From positions 62,001 through 126,000 of the forward strand of contig NZ_JAFKCZ010000002.1 of the NCBI RefSeq assembly GCF_017255185.1: DNA of 64,000 bases, in the 5' to 3' direction. Of the stretch, positions 8,113-18,069 are shown in pieces. Within the stretch, counting starts at the first letter, position 1. Each line of letters begins with the position of its first letter. Under the pieces are notes generated by a model, which worked only from the letters and a program-made list of their open reading frames with translations, did not search any database and was not told the origin of the DNA. This DNA is from Parahaliea mediterranea. Lineage in GTDB: Bacteria > Pseudomonadota > Gammaproteobacteria > Pseudomonadales > Halieaceae. Made by a program: the position numbers and the translations under genes.

Positions 8113-10017
8113 ATGACCCGTCAGCCCCTGTTGCGCCCTCTCCATTTCGCACTGCGCCTGGCCATCGCCCTCTCCCTGCTGGCGGGGAGCGCGGCCCAGG
8201 CCCAGAAGACCGCCAAACCCATCCTGCACGGCAAGCACTGGGTGGCGGTCACCGGCAAGCCCCTCGCCGCCACCGCCGGGGCATTGATGTTCGCCCGCGG
8301 CGGCAACGCGGTGGACGCCGCCTGCGCCATGCTCGGCGCCACCTCCACCATGTGGGACGTGCTCAGCTGGGGCGGCGAGACCCAGGCCCTGATCTACAAC
8401 CCCGAAACCGGGGAGGTGAAGGGCATCAATGCCCTGGGGGTCGCGCCGACCGGGGCGACGCCGGAGTACTTCCAGGAGCGGGGCATGGTCTACCCGCCGG
8501 AATACGGCCCCCTGGCGGCGGTCACCCCCGGCACCCCCGGCGGCCTGATGGTAATGCTGGCGGAATACGGCCGCCTGAGCCTGGCGGAGGTGCTCGAACC
8601 GTCGATGCAAATGGCCGCCGGCTATCCCATCGAGGCCTCCCAGGCGGACAACATCGAGAACAAACGCGAGATCATCGAGCGCTGGCCCGACTCCACCCGG
8701 GTATTCCTGCCCCACCTCGACCCCGACAACCCCGGACAGCGCGCGGCGCCCCGTCCCGGCGAGCTGTTCCGCCAGCCGGACCTGCTGGCCACCCTGCACA
8801 AGCTGGTGGATGCCGAGGCCGAGGCCCTGGCCGCGGGCAAGAACCGCAAGCAGGCCATCTACGCCGCCTACGACCGCTTCTACCGCGGCGACATCGCGGC
8901 GGAGATCGTGCGCGCCAACCGCGAGCACGGGGGCCTGTTCACCGCGGCGGACCTGGCCGACTGGCAGGTGCATATCGAGGAGCCGGTAAGCACCAACTAC
9001 AAGGGCATCGACGTCTACAAGCTCACTACCTGGGTGCAGGGCCCGGCGATGCTGCAGGCGCTGAACATCCTCGAGCCCATGGACCTGAAGGGCATGGGCT
9101 ACAACAGCGCCCAATACATCCACACGCTGTACCAGGCGATGAACCTGGCCTTCGCCGACCGCGATTTCTACTACGGCGACCCCTACCTGCCGCCGAAGGA
9201 GCCGGTGGCCGGCCTGCTGTCCAAGGAGTATGCCGCCAAGCGGCGCGCCGAGATGCCCGCCGAGCGCAACAACCCGGAGGCCCGCCCGGGCGACCCCTAC
9301 CCCTTCCAGGGAGAGAAAAATCCGTTCAGGGAGCTGCTGGAGCAGTGGACGCCGATCCCGCCGGCGGCGGAGGCGGAGGGCGCCGAGGGCTTCCAGCAGG
9401 CGAGCCTGGACATGTCGGGCGACGAGGCCTTTCTCGCCGGCACGACCTCGATCCAGGCGGCGGACGCCGACGGCTGGGTGGTGTCGGTGACCCCCTCGGG
9501 GGGCTGGATTCCGGCCTTCGTGGCGGGCAATACGGGCATCGGCCTGTCCCAACGCATGCAGAGTTTTGTCCTGGACGAGCGCCTGAACCCCTTCAATGTG
9601 GTGGCCCCGGGCAAGCGCCCCCGGGCAACCCTGACCCCGAGCCTGGCGCTGAAGGACGGCGCGCCGCTGATGGCCTTTTCGGTCCAGGGCGGGGACACGC
9701 AGGACCAGAACTTGCTGCAATTCTTCCTGAATATGGTGGAGTTTGGCATGAACGTGCAGCAAGCTGCCGAGGCGCAGAATATCACCAGCTTCCAGATGCA
9801 GAGCTCCTTCGGCGCCCACCGGTCGGAGCCGGGGCGGCTGCAGGTGACCCACCAGGTGTCGCCCTACAACCGGGCTCGGCTGGAGCAGATGGGCTATTCA
9901 GTGGAGACCGTGGAGCGCACCTACAGCCCAATCACGGCGATCTGGTTTGACCGGGAACAGGGGACAATGCAGGGGGGCGCGTCGGATTACGGGGACGACT
10001 ACGGGATAGCGTGGTAG
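8113..10017 (+). CDS. gamma-glutamyltransferase family protein (periplasmic, atypical active site)
   Basis: An N-terminal nucleophile hydrolase that would self-cleave to two subunits. The 634-residue precursor has a signal peptide (cleavage after AQA, residue 30), the large-subunit core (MLGATSTMWDV, TPGTPGGL) and the new subunit N-terminus at Thr444 in AGTTSI. Several residues that hold the gamma-glutamyl group in E. coli Ggt differ: the VTYTLNTTF region reads VTPSGGW, the SSMSPT serine pair is ATLTPS, and the conserved Asp of MDDF is Ser. GG of the oxyanion hole is kept (VQGGD). It may act on something other than glutathione. ATG start with a GGAG site; divergent from the permease. Confidence 0.85.
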   Translation: MTRQPLLRPLHFALRLAIALSLLAGSAAQAQKTAKPILHGKHWVAVTGKPLAATAGALMFARGGNAVDAACAMLGATSTMWDVLSWGGETQALIYNPETGEVKGINALGVAPTGATPEYFQERGMVYPPEYGPLAAVTPGTPGGLMVMLAEYGRLSLAEVLEPSMQMAAGYPIEASQADNIENKREIIERWPDSTRVFLPHLDPDNPGQRAAPRPGELFRQPDLLATLHKLVDAEAEALAAGKNRKQAIYAAYDRFYRGDIAAEIVRANREHGGLFTAADLADWQVHIEEPVSTNYKGIDVYKLTTWVQGPAMLQALNILEPMDLKGMGYNSAQYIHTLYQAMNLAFADRDFYYGDPYLPPKEPVAGLLSKEYAAKRRAEMPAERNNPEARPGDPYPFQGEKNPFRELLEQWTPIPPAAEAEGAEGFQQASLDMSGDEAFLAGTTSIQAADADGWVVSVTPSGGWIPAFVAGNTGIGLSQRMQSFVLDERLNPFNVVAPGKRPRATLTPSLALKDGAPLMAFSVQGGDTQDQNLLQFFLNMVEFGMNVQQAAEAQNITSFQMQSSFGAHRSEPGRLQVTHQVSPYNRARLEQMGYSVETVERTYSPITAIWFDREQGTMQGGASDYGDDYGIAW

Positions 10018-10024
10018 CCGCGCG

Positions 10025-10582
10025 TCACCAGGCGGGCGCCAACATTGCGCGAATGTTCTTGTCCATGGGCAGTTGCACGTTGCTGGCGCCGAGCACCACG
10101 TTGTCGCTGCTGCGGACAATGCGAACATTGAGGTAAACCATGGACTCAGCCCGGGCATAGGTTCCGATCAGCACCGCCTGGGCATCGTGGCTGGCCGAGA
10201 GCCTGCCGATGTCCCGGGACAGTATCAGTTCGCCCGTGCTTTCCTGGATAAACAGGCTGTTGCGCATTTTGACTTCGATCACCGGGAGCCCCGCTCTTGT
10301 CAGGCCGGTGGCGAACATTTCTGCAAGCGCGCGCCCCAGGGTCGAGGATTCCTGCAGGTTATCGATGTTGACAAAGGTCGCCGCGAGAATGGTGCTGCCC
10401 TGCAACCCTGTCGCGCTGGCTACCAGGTCGGCCGCGGCGCCGTTCATCAGGTTGACGACGTCCGCTTCCCGCGGCGCCGCATAGGTGGGCGCGCCGCCCT
10501 GGTTGGCGCACGCCGCAAGCAGCACGACTGCCACAATCGCCGCGACGGTGTATTTTGCACGTTGAATCAGACTTGGAATCAT
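10025..10582 (-). CDS. FlgO-family outer-membrane lipoprotein
   Basis: A 185-residue lipoprotein with the lipobox LLAAC (Cys25). The remainder matches the FlgO family: MNGAAADLV, the ILAATFVNIDNLQESSTLGR segment and the LIGTYA/VYLNVRIVR strands, with a C-terminal NVQLPMDKN close. FlgO is associated with the outer-membrane part of the Vibrio flagellum, but FlgO-domain proteins also occur away from flagellar genes and no other flagellar gene is in this window. It lies seven bases downstream of another lipoprotein gene and is probably co-transcribed with it; the two may form a cell-envelope pair. Confidence 0.8.
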   Translation of the reverse strand: MIPSLIQRAKYTVAAIVAVVLLAACANQGGAPTYAAPREADVVNLMNGAAADLVASATGLQGSTILAATFVNIDNLQESSTLGRALAEMFATGLTRAGLPVIEVKMRNSLFIQESTGELILSRDIGRLSASHDAQAVLIGTYARAESMVYLNVRIVRSSDNVVLGASNVQLPMDKNIRAMLAPAW

Positions 10583-10589
10583 CTCGGCA

Positions 10590-11243
10590 CTACCACTGGT
10601 CGGTCACGGGAATCGATCTGGCGGCGCCGTAATGATCGTTGTCACCGGAATTGATGTAATAGATATTGGACGATGAATACAGAATCCGGCTGTTTTCGGT
10701 GACCCGGGTGGTAACGATGACCTCGGTGTTGCTGCGGGAGAGCCAGCTGCCGCTGTAGGCATCCCCCGCCACAGCTGCCGGGATCAATGCGAGCGCGGGC
10801 TCGGTCCAATGGTTGTAGGGTATCGTGGCCACGGCGATACCCGTCGCCAGCGCGGTCAGCGCGCCCTGCGGCGCGCGCACAAAATCCCTGTCCTTGTGCC
10901 GCACTACCTGAACCCGGGTGTCGACGAGCGCTGTATTGACCGGCTCGGTGCGGACAAAGCCACCGCGAGTGACCAGTTCGCTGGTCAGCAGCGACTCGAA
11001 TCCACGGGCAAAATCGACGTCCTCGCCCGGCTCGACGAACAAGGCCTTGCCTGACAGCGCCGGGCTTCTCAGCATGTTGTGGGCTTCGTGCTCGGCCAGT
11101 ACCAGCCAGTGGTGCGCAGCCTGCATTTTTTGTTGATCACTGATGCCGTAGCTGGTGGCTATGGGCGCCTGCGAGGTCATGACGGCAAAACAGCCACTGA
11201 GCAGGACCGTAGCGAGCGTAACAATGAGCAACCTGCACGGCAT
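10590..11243 (-). CDS. lipoprotein of unknown function
   Basis: A 217-residue protein with a type II signal sequence (MPCRLLIVTLATVLLSGC, lipid-accepting Cys18). I do not recognise a named domain. The mature part has a helix rich in HH/HEAHN near residue 50, then alternating strands and a short hydrophobic stretch (ALTALATGIAVATIPYN, about 140-156). The ATG at 11241-11243 has a GGAGG site eight bases upstream, which decides against the much longer upstream open frame that runs through the glyA terminator. It is immediately upstream of the FlgO-like gene, so a joint envelope function is likely. Confidence 0.75.
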   Translation of the reverse strand: MPCRLLIVTLATVLLSGCFAVMTSQAPIATSYGISDQQKMQAAHHWLVLAEHEAHNMLRSPALSGKALFVEPGEDVDFARGFESLLTSELVTRGGFVRTEPVNTALVDTRVQVVRHKDRDFVRAPQGALTALATGIAVATIPYNHWTEPALALIPAAVAGDAYSGSWLSRSNTEVIVTTRVTENSRILYSSSNIYYINSGDNDHYGAARSIPVTDQW

Positions 11244-11398
11244 GGGTAGCGCCTCCACTGGCGAAATACAATTGGGGGCCGCAACCAAGGCTGCCGGCTC
11301 TCGTGGCCAGTGTATCGGCGCAGCTGTTGCGAACTTGAGAAAATGGCGCGGGGGCATCTGTTGGCTTGCGGTGTTTTCGGGCCAACCACCAAAACAAC

Positions 11399-11420
11399 AA
11401 AGGGGGCCGAAGCCCCCTTT
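11399..11420 (-). terminator. rho-independent terminator of glyA
   Basis: Perfect hairpin AAAGGGGGC-TTCG-GCCCCCTTT read on the minus strand, with a UUCG tetraloop and a T-rich tail (GTTGTTTTG), 42 bp past the glyA stop codon. It separates glyA from the lipoprotein operon. Confidence 0.85.
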
Positions 11421-11462
11421 GATCCAACGCGCCGCCAGCAACTGACAGCCAGCACTGTTGCC

Positions 11463-12725
11463 CTAGCGATATACGGGGAACCGCCCGCAAATCTCCAGCA
11501 CCTTGCCCTTCACCTCGGCAATCACGGCGTCCGCATTGCCGCTCTCCAGGGACTCCAGCACATCGCACATCCAGCCTGTCAGCTCCACCGTCTCCGCTTC
11601 CTTGAAGCCGCGGGTGGTGATCGCCGGAGTGCCGACACGCAGGCCGGAGGTAATGAAGGGCGAGCGCGGGTCGTTCGGTACCGCGTTCTTGTTCACCGTG
11701 ATATTGGCGTTACCCAGGGCCTCGTCCGCGTCCTTGCCGGTGTAGGGCTTGCCAATCAGGTCCACCAGCATCAGGTGGTTGTCGGTGCCGCCGGACACGA
11801 TATTGATGCCGCGCTCGATAAAGGTCGCCGCCATCGCCCGGGCGTTGGCCACCACCTGCTTCTGGTACTCCACGAAGTCGGGGCTCGCGGCTTCCTTGAA
11901 GCTCACCGCCTTGGCCGCGATCACATGCATCAGCGGGCCGCCCTGGCCGCCCGGGAACACCGCCGACTGGAACTTCTTCTCCAGCTCTTCGTTGGCCTTG
12001 GCCAGGATCACCCCGCCGCGGGGGCCGCGCAGGGTCTTGTGGGTGGTGGAGGTGACCACATCGGCGTGGGGCACCGGGTTGGGGTAGACGCCGGCGGCGA
12101 TCAGGCCCGCCACGTGGGCCATGTCCACCATCAGGTAGGCGCCCACCTTGTCGGCGATTTCGCGGAAGCGGCCCCAGTCCATTACCCGGGAATAGGCGGA
12201 GAAGCCCGCCACGATCATCTTCGGCTTGTGTTCCAAGGCCAGGGCTTCCACCTGCGCGTAGTCCACCTCGCCGGTATCCTTGTTCAGTCCGTACTGCACC
12301 GCGTTGTACATCTTGCCGGAGAAGTTCGGCTTGGCGCCGTGGGTCAGGTGGCCGCCGTCGGCCAGGCTCATGCCCAGCACGGTGTCGCCGGGGGCGCACA
12401 GGGCCTGGTAGACCGCCGAGTTGGCCTGGGAGCCGGAGTGGGGCTGGACGTTGGCGTAGTCGGCGCCGAACAGCGCCTTGACCCGCTCGATGGCCAGGCG
12501 CTCGGCCTCGTCCACATACTCGCAGCCGCCGTAGTAGCGCTTGCCGGGGTAGCCCTCGGCGTACTTGTTGGTCAGTACCGTGCCCTGGGCCTGCATCACG
12601 CGGGGGCTGGCGTAGTTCTCGGAGGCGATCAACTCGATATGTTCCTCCTGGCGGCGCTCTTCCTCGCCGATGGCGGCAAATATCTCGTCGTCAAATCCCT
12701 GGATGGTCATGCTGCGGTCAAACAT
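11463..12725 (-). CDS. glyA: serine hydroxymethyltransferase
   Basis: GlyA interconverts serine and glycine with tetrahydrofolate and is the main source of one-carbon units. The 420-residue protein has the family sequence throughout, with the pyridoxal-phosphate lysine in [14 protein letters not shown] (around residue 230), SGSQAN near 97 and the C-terminal TPAITTRGF. The ATG at 12723-12725 follows a GGGGGA site and gives the usual family N-terminus ([16 protein letters not shown]). It is a single-gene unit with its own terminator, divergent from ugd. No glycine riboswitch was recognised in the 184-bp upstream gap. Confidence 0.97.
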   Translation of the reverse strand: MFDRSMTIQGFDDEIFAAIGEEERRQEEHIELIASENYASPRVMQAQGTVLTNKYAEGYPGKRYYGGCEYVDEAERLAIERVKALFGADYANVQPHSGSQANSAVYQALCAPGDTVLGMSLADGGHLTHGAKPNFSGKMYNAVQYGLNKDTGEVDYAQVEALALEHKPKMIVAGFSAYSRVMDWGRFREIADKVGAYLMVDMAHVAGLIAAGVYPNPVPHADVVTSTTHKTLRGPRGGVILAKANEELEKKFQSAVFPGGQGGPLMHVIAAKAVSFKEAASPDFVEYQKQVVANARAMAATFIERGINIVSGGTDNHLMLVDLIGKPYTGKDADEALGNANITVNKNAVPNDPRSPFITSGLRVGTPAITTRGFKEAETVELTGWMCDVLESLESGNADAVIAEVKGKVLEICGRFPVYR

Positions 12726-12909
12726 CGGTATCCCCCGGCGCTCTGGGGCTAGCGCCCCGATTGGAAAGGCGCACATTCTACTCAAATTCCCCCACCCATA
12801 TAAGTCTCGAAACGGGTATCTGTCTTCTAGCTGTATTACTATTGTCACCTTATCGACATATAGTGGCGCGCTGCGTTAGTCACAACCCCCAGGAAAGCGG
12901 ACACACAGG

Positions 12910-14253
12910 ATGAATATCACGATTTTTGGCAGCGGTTATGTAGGTTTGGTGCAGGCGGCGATCTTCGCCGACGTGGGCCACCGGGTCATTTGCATGGACG
13001 TGGATGCCGACCGCGTCGAGCGCCTGCGGGACGCCGAGGTACCCTTTTTCGAGCCCGGCCTGTCGGCCCTGATCCAAAGCGGCATGGACAACCAGCTGCT
13101 GTCCTTCACCACCGACACCAAGGCCGCCGTGCAGGCCAGCGACTACCTGTTTATCTGCGTTGGCACGCCCTCCAAGTCCGACGGCTCCGCGGATTTGACC
13201 TACGTCATGCAGGTGGCTTCCTCCATTGCCCGCTACATGACCAGCCGCAAGGTAGTGGTCACCAAGTCCACCGTGCCGGTGGGCACCACCGACCAGGTGC
13301 TGGCGCACATCAAGCAGGCCCTGCACGACCAGGGGCGGGACATCCCCATCGAGACCGCCTCCAACCCCGAGTTCCTCAAGGAGGGCTCCGCGGTGAAGGA
13401 CTGCCAGAGCCCGGACCGCATCGTGATCGGCACCCGCTCACCCAAGGTGCTGGAAGAGATGCGCCGCATGTACCGGGCCTTCAACCGCAATCACGAGAAA
13501 ATCATGCCCATGGATCCGCCCAGCGCGGAGATGACCAAGTACGCCTCCAACGCCATGCTGGCCACCAAGATCAGCTTCATGAATGAAATGGCCAATATCG
13601 CCGAGGCGGTGGGCGCCGACATCGAGGACGTGCGCCGCGGCATGGGCGCCGACCCCCGCATCGGCTACCAGTTCATCTACCCGGGCTGCGGCTATGGCGG
13701 CTCCTGTTTTCCCAAGGACGTGCGGGCGCTCAAATTCCTGGCCGGGCAGTTCGGCCACCGGGCGGAGATTCTCACCGCGGTGCACGACACCAACCAGCGC
13801 CAGAAGAACAAACTGGCCGAACGGGTGATGGCGCGCTTCGGCTCCGACCTCTCGCAACGGACCATCGCCGTGTGGGGCCTGTCCTTCAAGCCCAACACCG
13901 ACGACATGCGCGAAGCCCCCAGCCGCTACGTACTCGAGGGTATCTGGTCCTATGGCGGCAAGGTGCGGGCCTACGACCCCCAGGCCATGGCGGCCTGCCG
14001 CGAAATCTACGGCGAGCGCGGCGACCTGGTGCTCACCGAGCACAAGGAAGAAGCCCTGGAAGGAGCCGACGCGCTGGTTATCTGCACTGAATGGAAGGCC
14101 TTCTGGTCGCCGGATTTCGAGCAGGTAAAGTCGGCGCTCAAGCAGCCGGTGATCTTCGATGGCCGCAATCTCTACAACCCGGCCCATATGGAGGAGCTGG
14201 GTATCGAGTACTACGGTATCGGCCGGGGCCTGTCGCTGGACGCCGCGGCCTAG
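12910..14253 (+). CDS. ugd: UDP-glucose 6-dehydrogenase
   Basis: Oxidises UDP-glucose to UDP-glucuronate with two NAD+, supplying a precursor of acidic exopolysaccharide or modified lipopolysaccharide. The 447-residue protein has the N-terminal Rossmann motif GSGYVGLV (7-14), the KSTVPVGTT and NPEFLKEG segments and the catalytic cysteine Cys266 in GCGYGGSCFPKD, followed by the C-terminal nucleotide domain (GLSFKPNTDDMREAPS). ATG start; an AGGAAA lies about 18 bases upstream and a closer site is weak. The gene stands alone, followed by palindromic repeats, so it is not inside a visible polysaccharide cluster. Confidence 0.95.
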   Translation: MNITIFGSGYVGLVQAAIFADVGHRVICMDVDADRVERLRDAEVPFFEPGLSALIQSGMDNQLLSFTTDTKAAVQASDYLFICVGTPSKSDGSADLTYVMQVASSIARYMTSRKVVVTKSTVPVGTTDQVLAHIKQALHDQGRDIPIETASNPEFLKEGSAVKDCQSPDRIVIGTRSPKVLEEMRRMYRAFNRNHEKIMPMDPPSAEMTKYASNAMLATKISFMNEMANIAEAVGADIEDVRRGMGADPRIGYQFIYPGCGYGGSCFPKDVRALKFLAGQFGHRAEILTAVHDTNQRQKNKLAERVMARFGSDLSQRTIAVWGLSFKPNTDDMREAPSRYVLEGIWSYGGKVRAYDPQAMAACREIYGERGDLVLTEHKEEALEGADALVICTEWKAFWSPDFEQVKSALKQPVIFDGRNLYNPAHMEELGIEYYGIGRGLSLDAAA

Positions 14254-14281
14254 CGGGAGCAGGTTTGGCCGGGAGCAGGTT

Positions 14282-14420
14282 GGTCGAATGAATTCGACCC
14301 TACGCGGGCCCGGATGCCTCCCCCTGTAGGGCGGATTTCAATCCGCCACCGCACGGGCCAGAAATCTCTCCCTGTAGGGCGGATTTCAATCCGCCATGGC
14401 CGAATGAATTCGGCCATACA
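14282..14420. repeat. cluster of four REP-like palindromes
   Basis: Four elements lie in the 241-bp gap after ugd: 14282-14303 (GGTCGAATGAATTCGACC then CTAC), 14325-14347 and 14373-14395 (TGTAGGGC then GGATTTCAATCC arms), and 14398-14420 (GGCCGAATGAATTCGGCC then ATACA). The first and last are opposite in orientation to the middle pair. The three arm types GTCGAAT, GCGGATT and GCCGAAT each pair with their own partner, so the arms vary together. A gene otherwise is not present in this gap. Confidence 0.85.
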
Positions 14421-14494
14421 AGGCCACCACAGCGGTTTACATCGCGCCGGCGGCCGTGGATACTCGAGCTGTAGCGGGTTTACAGTAGACGGGT

Positions 14495-14947
14495 ATGACT
14501 GACAAGGCTGTTTTGGGCTGGCGCGAGTGGCTGGCCCTGCCGGACTTCGGCATCGATCGCATCAAGGCCAAAATCGACACCGGGGCGCGCACCAGCGCCC
14601 TGCACGCCTTCTACGTGGAGCCCTTCGCTCGCGACGGGGAAGATTGGGTGCGCTTCGGCATTCACCCCTGGCAGCAAAACACCGACTATGTGGTGCACTG
14701 CGAGGCGAAGGTACTGGACCGGCGCCAGGTCACCGATTCCGGGGGGCACCGGGAGGTGCGCTACGTGATCGCAAGCCGCGTGCGGGTGGGCGAGCACACC
14801 ATCGATGCCGAACTGACCCTCACCGACCGCGAGACCATGCGCTTCCGCATGCTGCTGGGCCGCACCGCCATGCGCGGGCACTTCCTGGTCGATTCCGGCC
14901 GCTCCTACCTACAGGGCGCCCGCCCCGGCGGCAGCCGGGAGGCCTGA
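14495..14947 (+). CDS. RimB/RloA-like retropepsin-fold protease (ATP-dependent zinc protease family)
   Basis: A 150-residue protein of the Pfam Zn_protease (PF05618) type, now regarded as retropepsin-like. It contains the aspartic-protease motif DTGART at residues 28-33 (catalytic Asp28), a central REVRYVIASRVRVG strand set and the closing LLGRTAM motif. Family members usually sit beside rimK and are thought to trim the glutamate tails RimK adds. Here the next gene, one base after the TGA, is an AstE-like deacylase and no rimK is present in the window. ATG start; ribosome site weak (GACGGGT). Confidence 0.85.
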   Translation: MTDKAVLGWREWLALPDFGIDRIKAKIDTGARTSALHAFYVEPFARDGEDWVRFGIHPWQQNTDYVVHCEAKVLDRRQVTDSGGHREVRYVIASRVRVGEHTIDAELTLTDRETMRFRMLLGRTAMRGHFLVDSGRSYLQGARPGGSREA

Positions 14948-14948
14948 A

Positions 14949-16007
14949 ATGACGCAAGGCTCCCCCGCGCGACTGGTGATCGGCGGCCAGACCATCGAAC
15001 CCGGCCAGCACGCCATGATCGAGATCCCGGTGGCGCCCATGTACACCCACGACAACCTGTCGATCAGCGCACAGGTGGTGCGCGGGCGGCGGCCGGGGCC
15101 GGTGCTGTTTGTCTGCGCCGCGATTCACGGCGACGAGATCAACGGGGTGGAGATCATCCGCCGCCTGCTCAAGGATCCTCACCTGTCGCGCATGCGCGGC
15201 ACCCTGATCGCCATCCCCATCGTCAACGTTTACGGTTTCATCAACCACACCCGCTACCTGCCCGACGGGCGCGACCTCAACCGCTCCTTCCCGGGCTCCA
15301 GGCGCGGCTCCCTCACCGGACGCATCGCCCACACCTTCCTGAAGGAGATCGTGGCCCACTGCACCCACGGCATCGACCTCCACACCGGCGCCCGACATCG
15401 CAGCAATTTCCCGCAGATTCGCGCCAATCTCGAGGATGAAGCGACCCTGGCCATGACCGAGGCCTTCGGCGCGCCACTGGCGATCGACGCCAAGATCCGC
15501 GACGGCTCCCTGCGCCAGGCCGCCGGCGACATCGGCGTACCGGTGCTGCTGTACGAATCCTGCGAGGCCCTGCGTTTCGACGAAATCTACATCCGCGCGG
15601 GGGTCAAGGGCGTGCTCAACGTGATGCGCCACCTGGGCATGCTGCGCAAGAGCCGCGCCAAGACCAAGCGCCCCGTGATCAGCCGCAGCACCAACTGGAC
15701 CCGCGCCCCGGAGAGCGGCATCCTGCGGGTACTCGTGCCCCTGGGCGCCGAGGTGGAGGAAGGCCAGACCATCGGTTTCATCGCCGACCCCCTGGGCGAA
15801 AGCGAGGTGGACGTGGTGGCGGAAAACGCCGGCATCGTCATCGGCCGCACCAACCTGCCCCTGGTCTACGAGGGGGACGCCCTGTTCCATATCGCCGAGA
15901 TCGAGGGCCGACGCAAGTGGGAGGTTGAAGCCTTCCACGAGGACCACGAGCCGGGCCAGGAAGAAGTCAACCCCGACGACCTGAGCTCCGCCCCCATCGC
16001 CGACTGA
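14949..16007 (+). CDS. AstE/aspartoacylase-family zinc deacylase
   Basis: A 352-residue protein of the succinylglutamate desuccinylase/aspartoacylase family (PF04952). Zinc ligands are visible as HGDE (His60, Glu63) and a later His145 in DLHTGARH; the catalytic glutamate is probably in LLYESCEALRFDE. The C-terminal 110 residues form a beta-rich domain (GILRVLVPLGAEVEEGQ) resembling biotinyl-lipoyl folds, common in this subfamily. The ATG follows the previous gene's TGA by a single base, so translation is coupled. Its partner in many genomes is RimK, which is absent here; the substrate is unknown. Confidence 0.85.
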   Translation: MTQGSPARLVIGGQTIEPGQHAMIEIPVAPMYTHDNLSISAQVVRGRRPGPVLFVCAAIHGDEINGVEIIRRLLKDPHLSRMRGTLIAIPIVNVYGFINHTRYLPDGRDLNRSFPGSRRGSLTGRIAHTFLKEIVAHCTHGIDLHTGARHRSNFPQIRANLEDEATLAMTEAFGAPLAIDAKIRDGSLRQAAGDIGVPVLLYESCEALRFDEIYIRAGVKGVLNVMRHLGMLRKSRAKTKRPVISRSTNWTRAPESGILRVLVPLGAEVEEGQTIGFIADPLGESEVDVVAENAGIVIGRTNLPLVYEGDALFHIAEIEGRRKWEVEAFHEDHEPGQEEVNPDDLSSAPIAD

Positions 16008-16034
16008 AAAGGCACTGAAAATAGCGGACGGAAC

Positions 16035-16084
16035 AAAGGGGTCAGAGCCCTTTTCCCCGAACAAAGGGCTCTGACCCCTTTTTT
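16035..16084 (+). terminator. 19-bp perfect inverted repeat with T-run, terminator of the protease/deacylase pair
   Basis: Arms AAAGGGGTCAGAGCCCTTT (16035-16053) and its exact complement (16063-16081) are separated by nine bases and followed by a T-run, 27 bp past the stop codon of the deacylase gene. The structure would terminate rightward transcription, and because the arms are self-complementary and A-flanked it may work both ways. The arm length is greater than needed, so it may also be a mobile palindrome adopted as a terminator. Confidence 0.8.
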
Positions 16085-16086
16085 GG

Positions 16087-16118
16087 CATCGGTATCCGCC
16101 CCCTATTCCTGCTAGAAT
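16087..16118 (+). promoter_or_regulatory. putative promoter region of ettA
   Basis: TAGAAT at 16113-16118, preceded by TGC (extended -10) and a CCCCCTATT block, lies 37 bp before the ettA start. The same layout, TATCC-(A/G)-CCCCCTATT then TTGCTATAGT, precedes the PilZ gene. No good TTGACA is present, so an extended -10 promoter is the likeliest reading. Confidence 0.4.
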
Positions 16119-16155
16119 CCGGCACCACATTTCCAACACAGAGTTATCATCCGCG

Positions 16156-17820
<1,665 letters not shown>

Positions 17821-17829
17821 ACAACCCCG

Positions 17830-17876
17830 GGGACGGGTACCCCTTCGCCGCGCCATCGCGAATCGGTATCCGTCCC
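17830..17876 (+). terminator. stem-loop after ettA
   Basis: Arms GGGACGGGTACC (17830-17841) and GGTATCCGTCCC (17865-17876) pair over 12 bases with one G-U, separated by 23 bases. There is no T-run, so it may only protect or pause the ettA transcript. The right arm is followed by two palindromic repeats. Confidence 0.45.
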
Positions 17877-17897
17877 GAATGGCACTTACTTGACCAT

Positions 17898-17967
17898 TGT
17901 AGGGCCGAATTTATTCGGCCATTGATGCCGTGAGCACCGCTTTTGGTCGAATAAATTCGACCCTGCA
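17898..17967. repeat. two REP-like palindromes in opposite orientation
   Basis: 17898-17920 reads TGTAGGGC then CGAATTTATTCG arms (GGCCGAAT/ATTCGGCC); 17945-17967 reads GGTCGAATAAATTCGACC then CTGCA in the opposite orientation. The pair lies in the 249-bp gap between ettA and the PilZ gene, downstream of ettA. Confidence 0.85.
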
Positions 17968-18009
17968 GAGGGCAAAACACCCTGTTATTGACTTCAGTAA
18001 GAGTCATTC

Positions 18010-18038
18010 GTATCCACCCCCTATTTTCTTGCTATAGT
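18010..18038 (+). promoter_or_regulatory. putative promoter of the PilZ gene
   Basis: TATAGT (18033-18038) preceded by TTGC (extended -10) and by ACCCCCTATTTTC, 31 bp before the ATG. It shares its layout with the region upstream of ettA. Confidence 0.4.
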
Positions 18039-18069
18039 GTCGGCAAGGGTGACGAACAAGAGCATAACG

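Noticed and set aside
7993-9852. A 619-codon antisense frame opposite the gamma-glutamyltransferase gene
   Set aside because: Low-complexity His/Gly/Arg-rich sequence typical of antisense shadows; no start context.
7950-9950. A 666-codon open frame in the region of the gamma-glutamyltransferase gene
   Set aside because: It is the +1 shadow of the real gene in GC-rich DNA: Gly/Arg/Pro-rich, no family features, while the other frame gives a signal peptide and conserved motifs.
12726-12909. Glycine riboswitch before glyA
   Set aside because: The short gap lacks the conserved paired aptamer core; only G-rich runs are seen.
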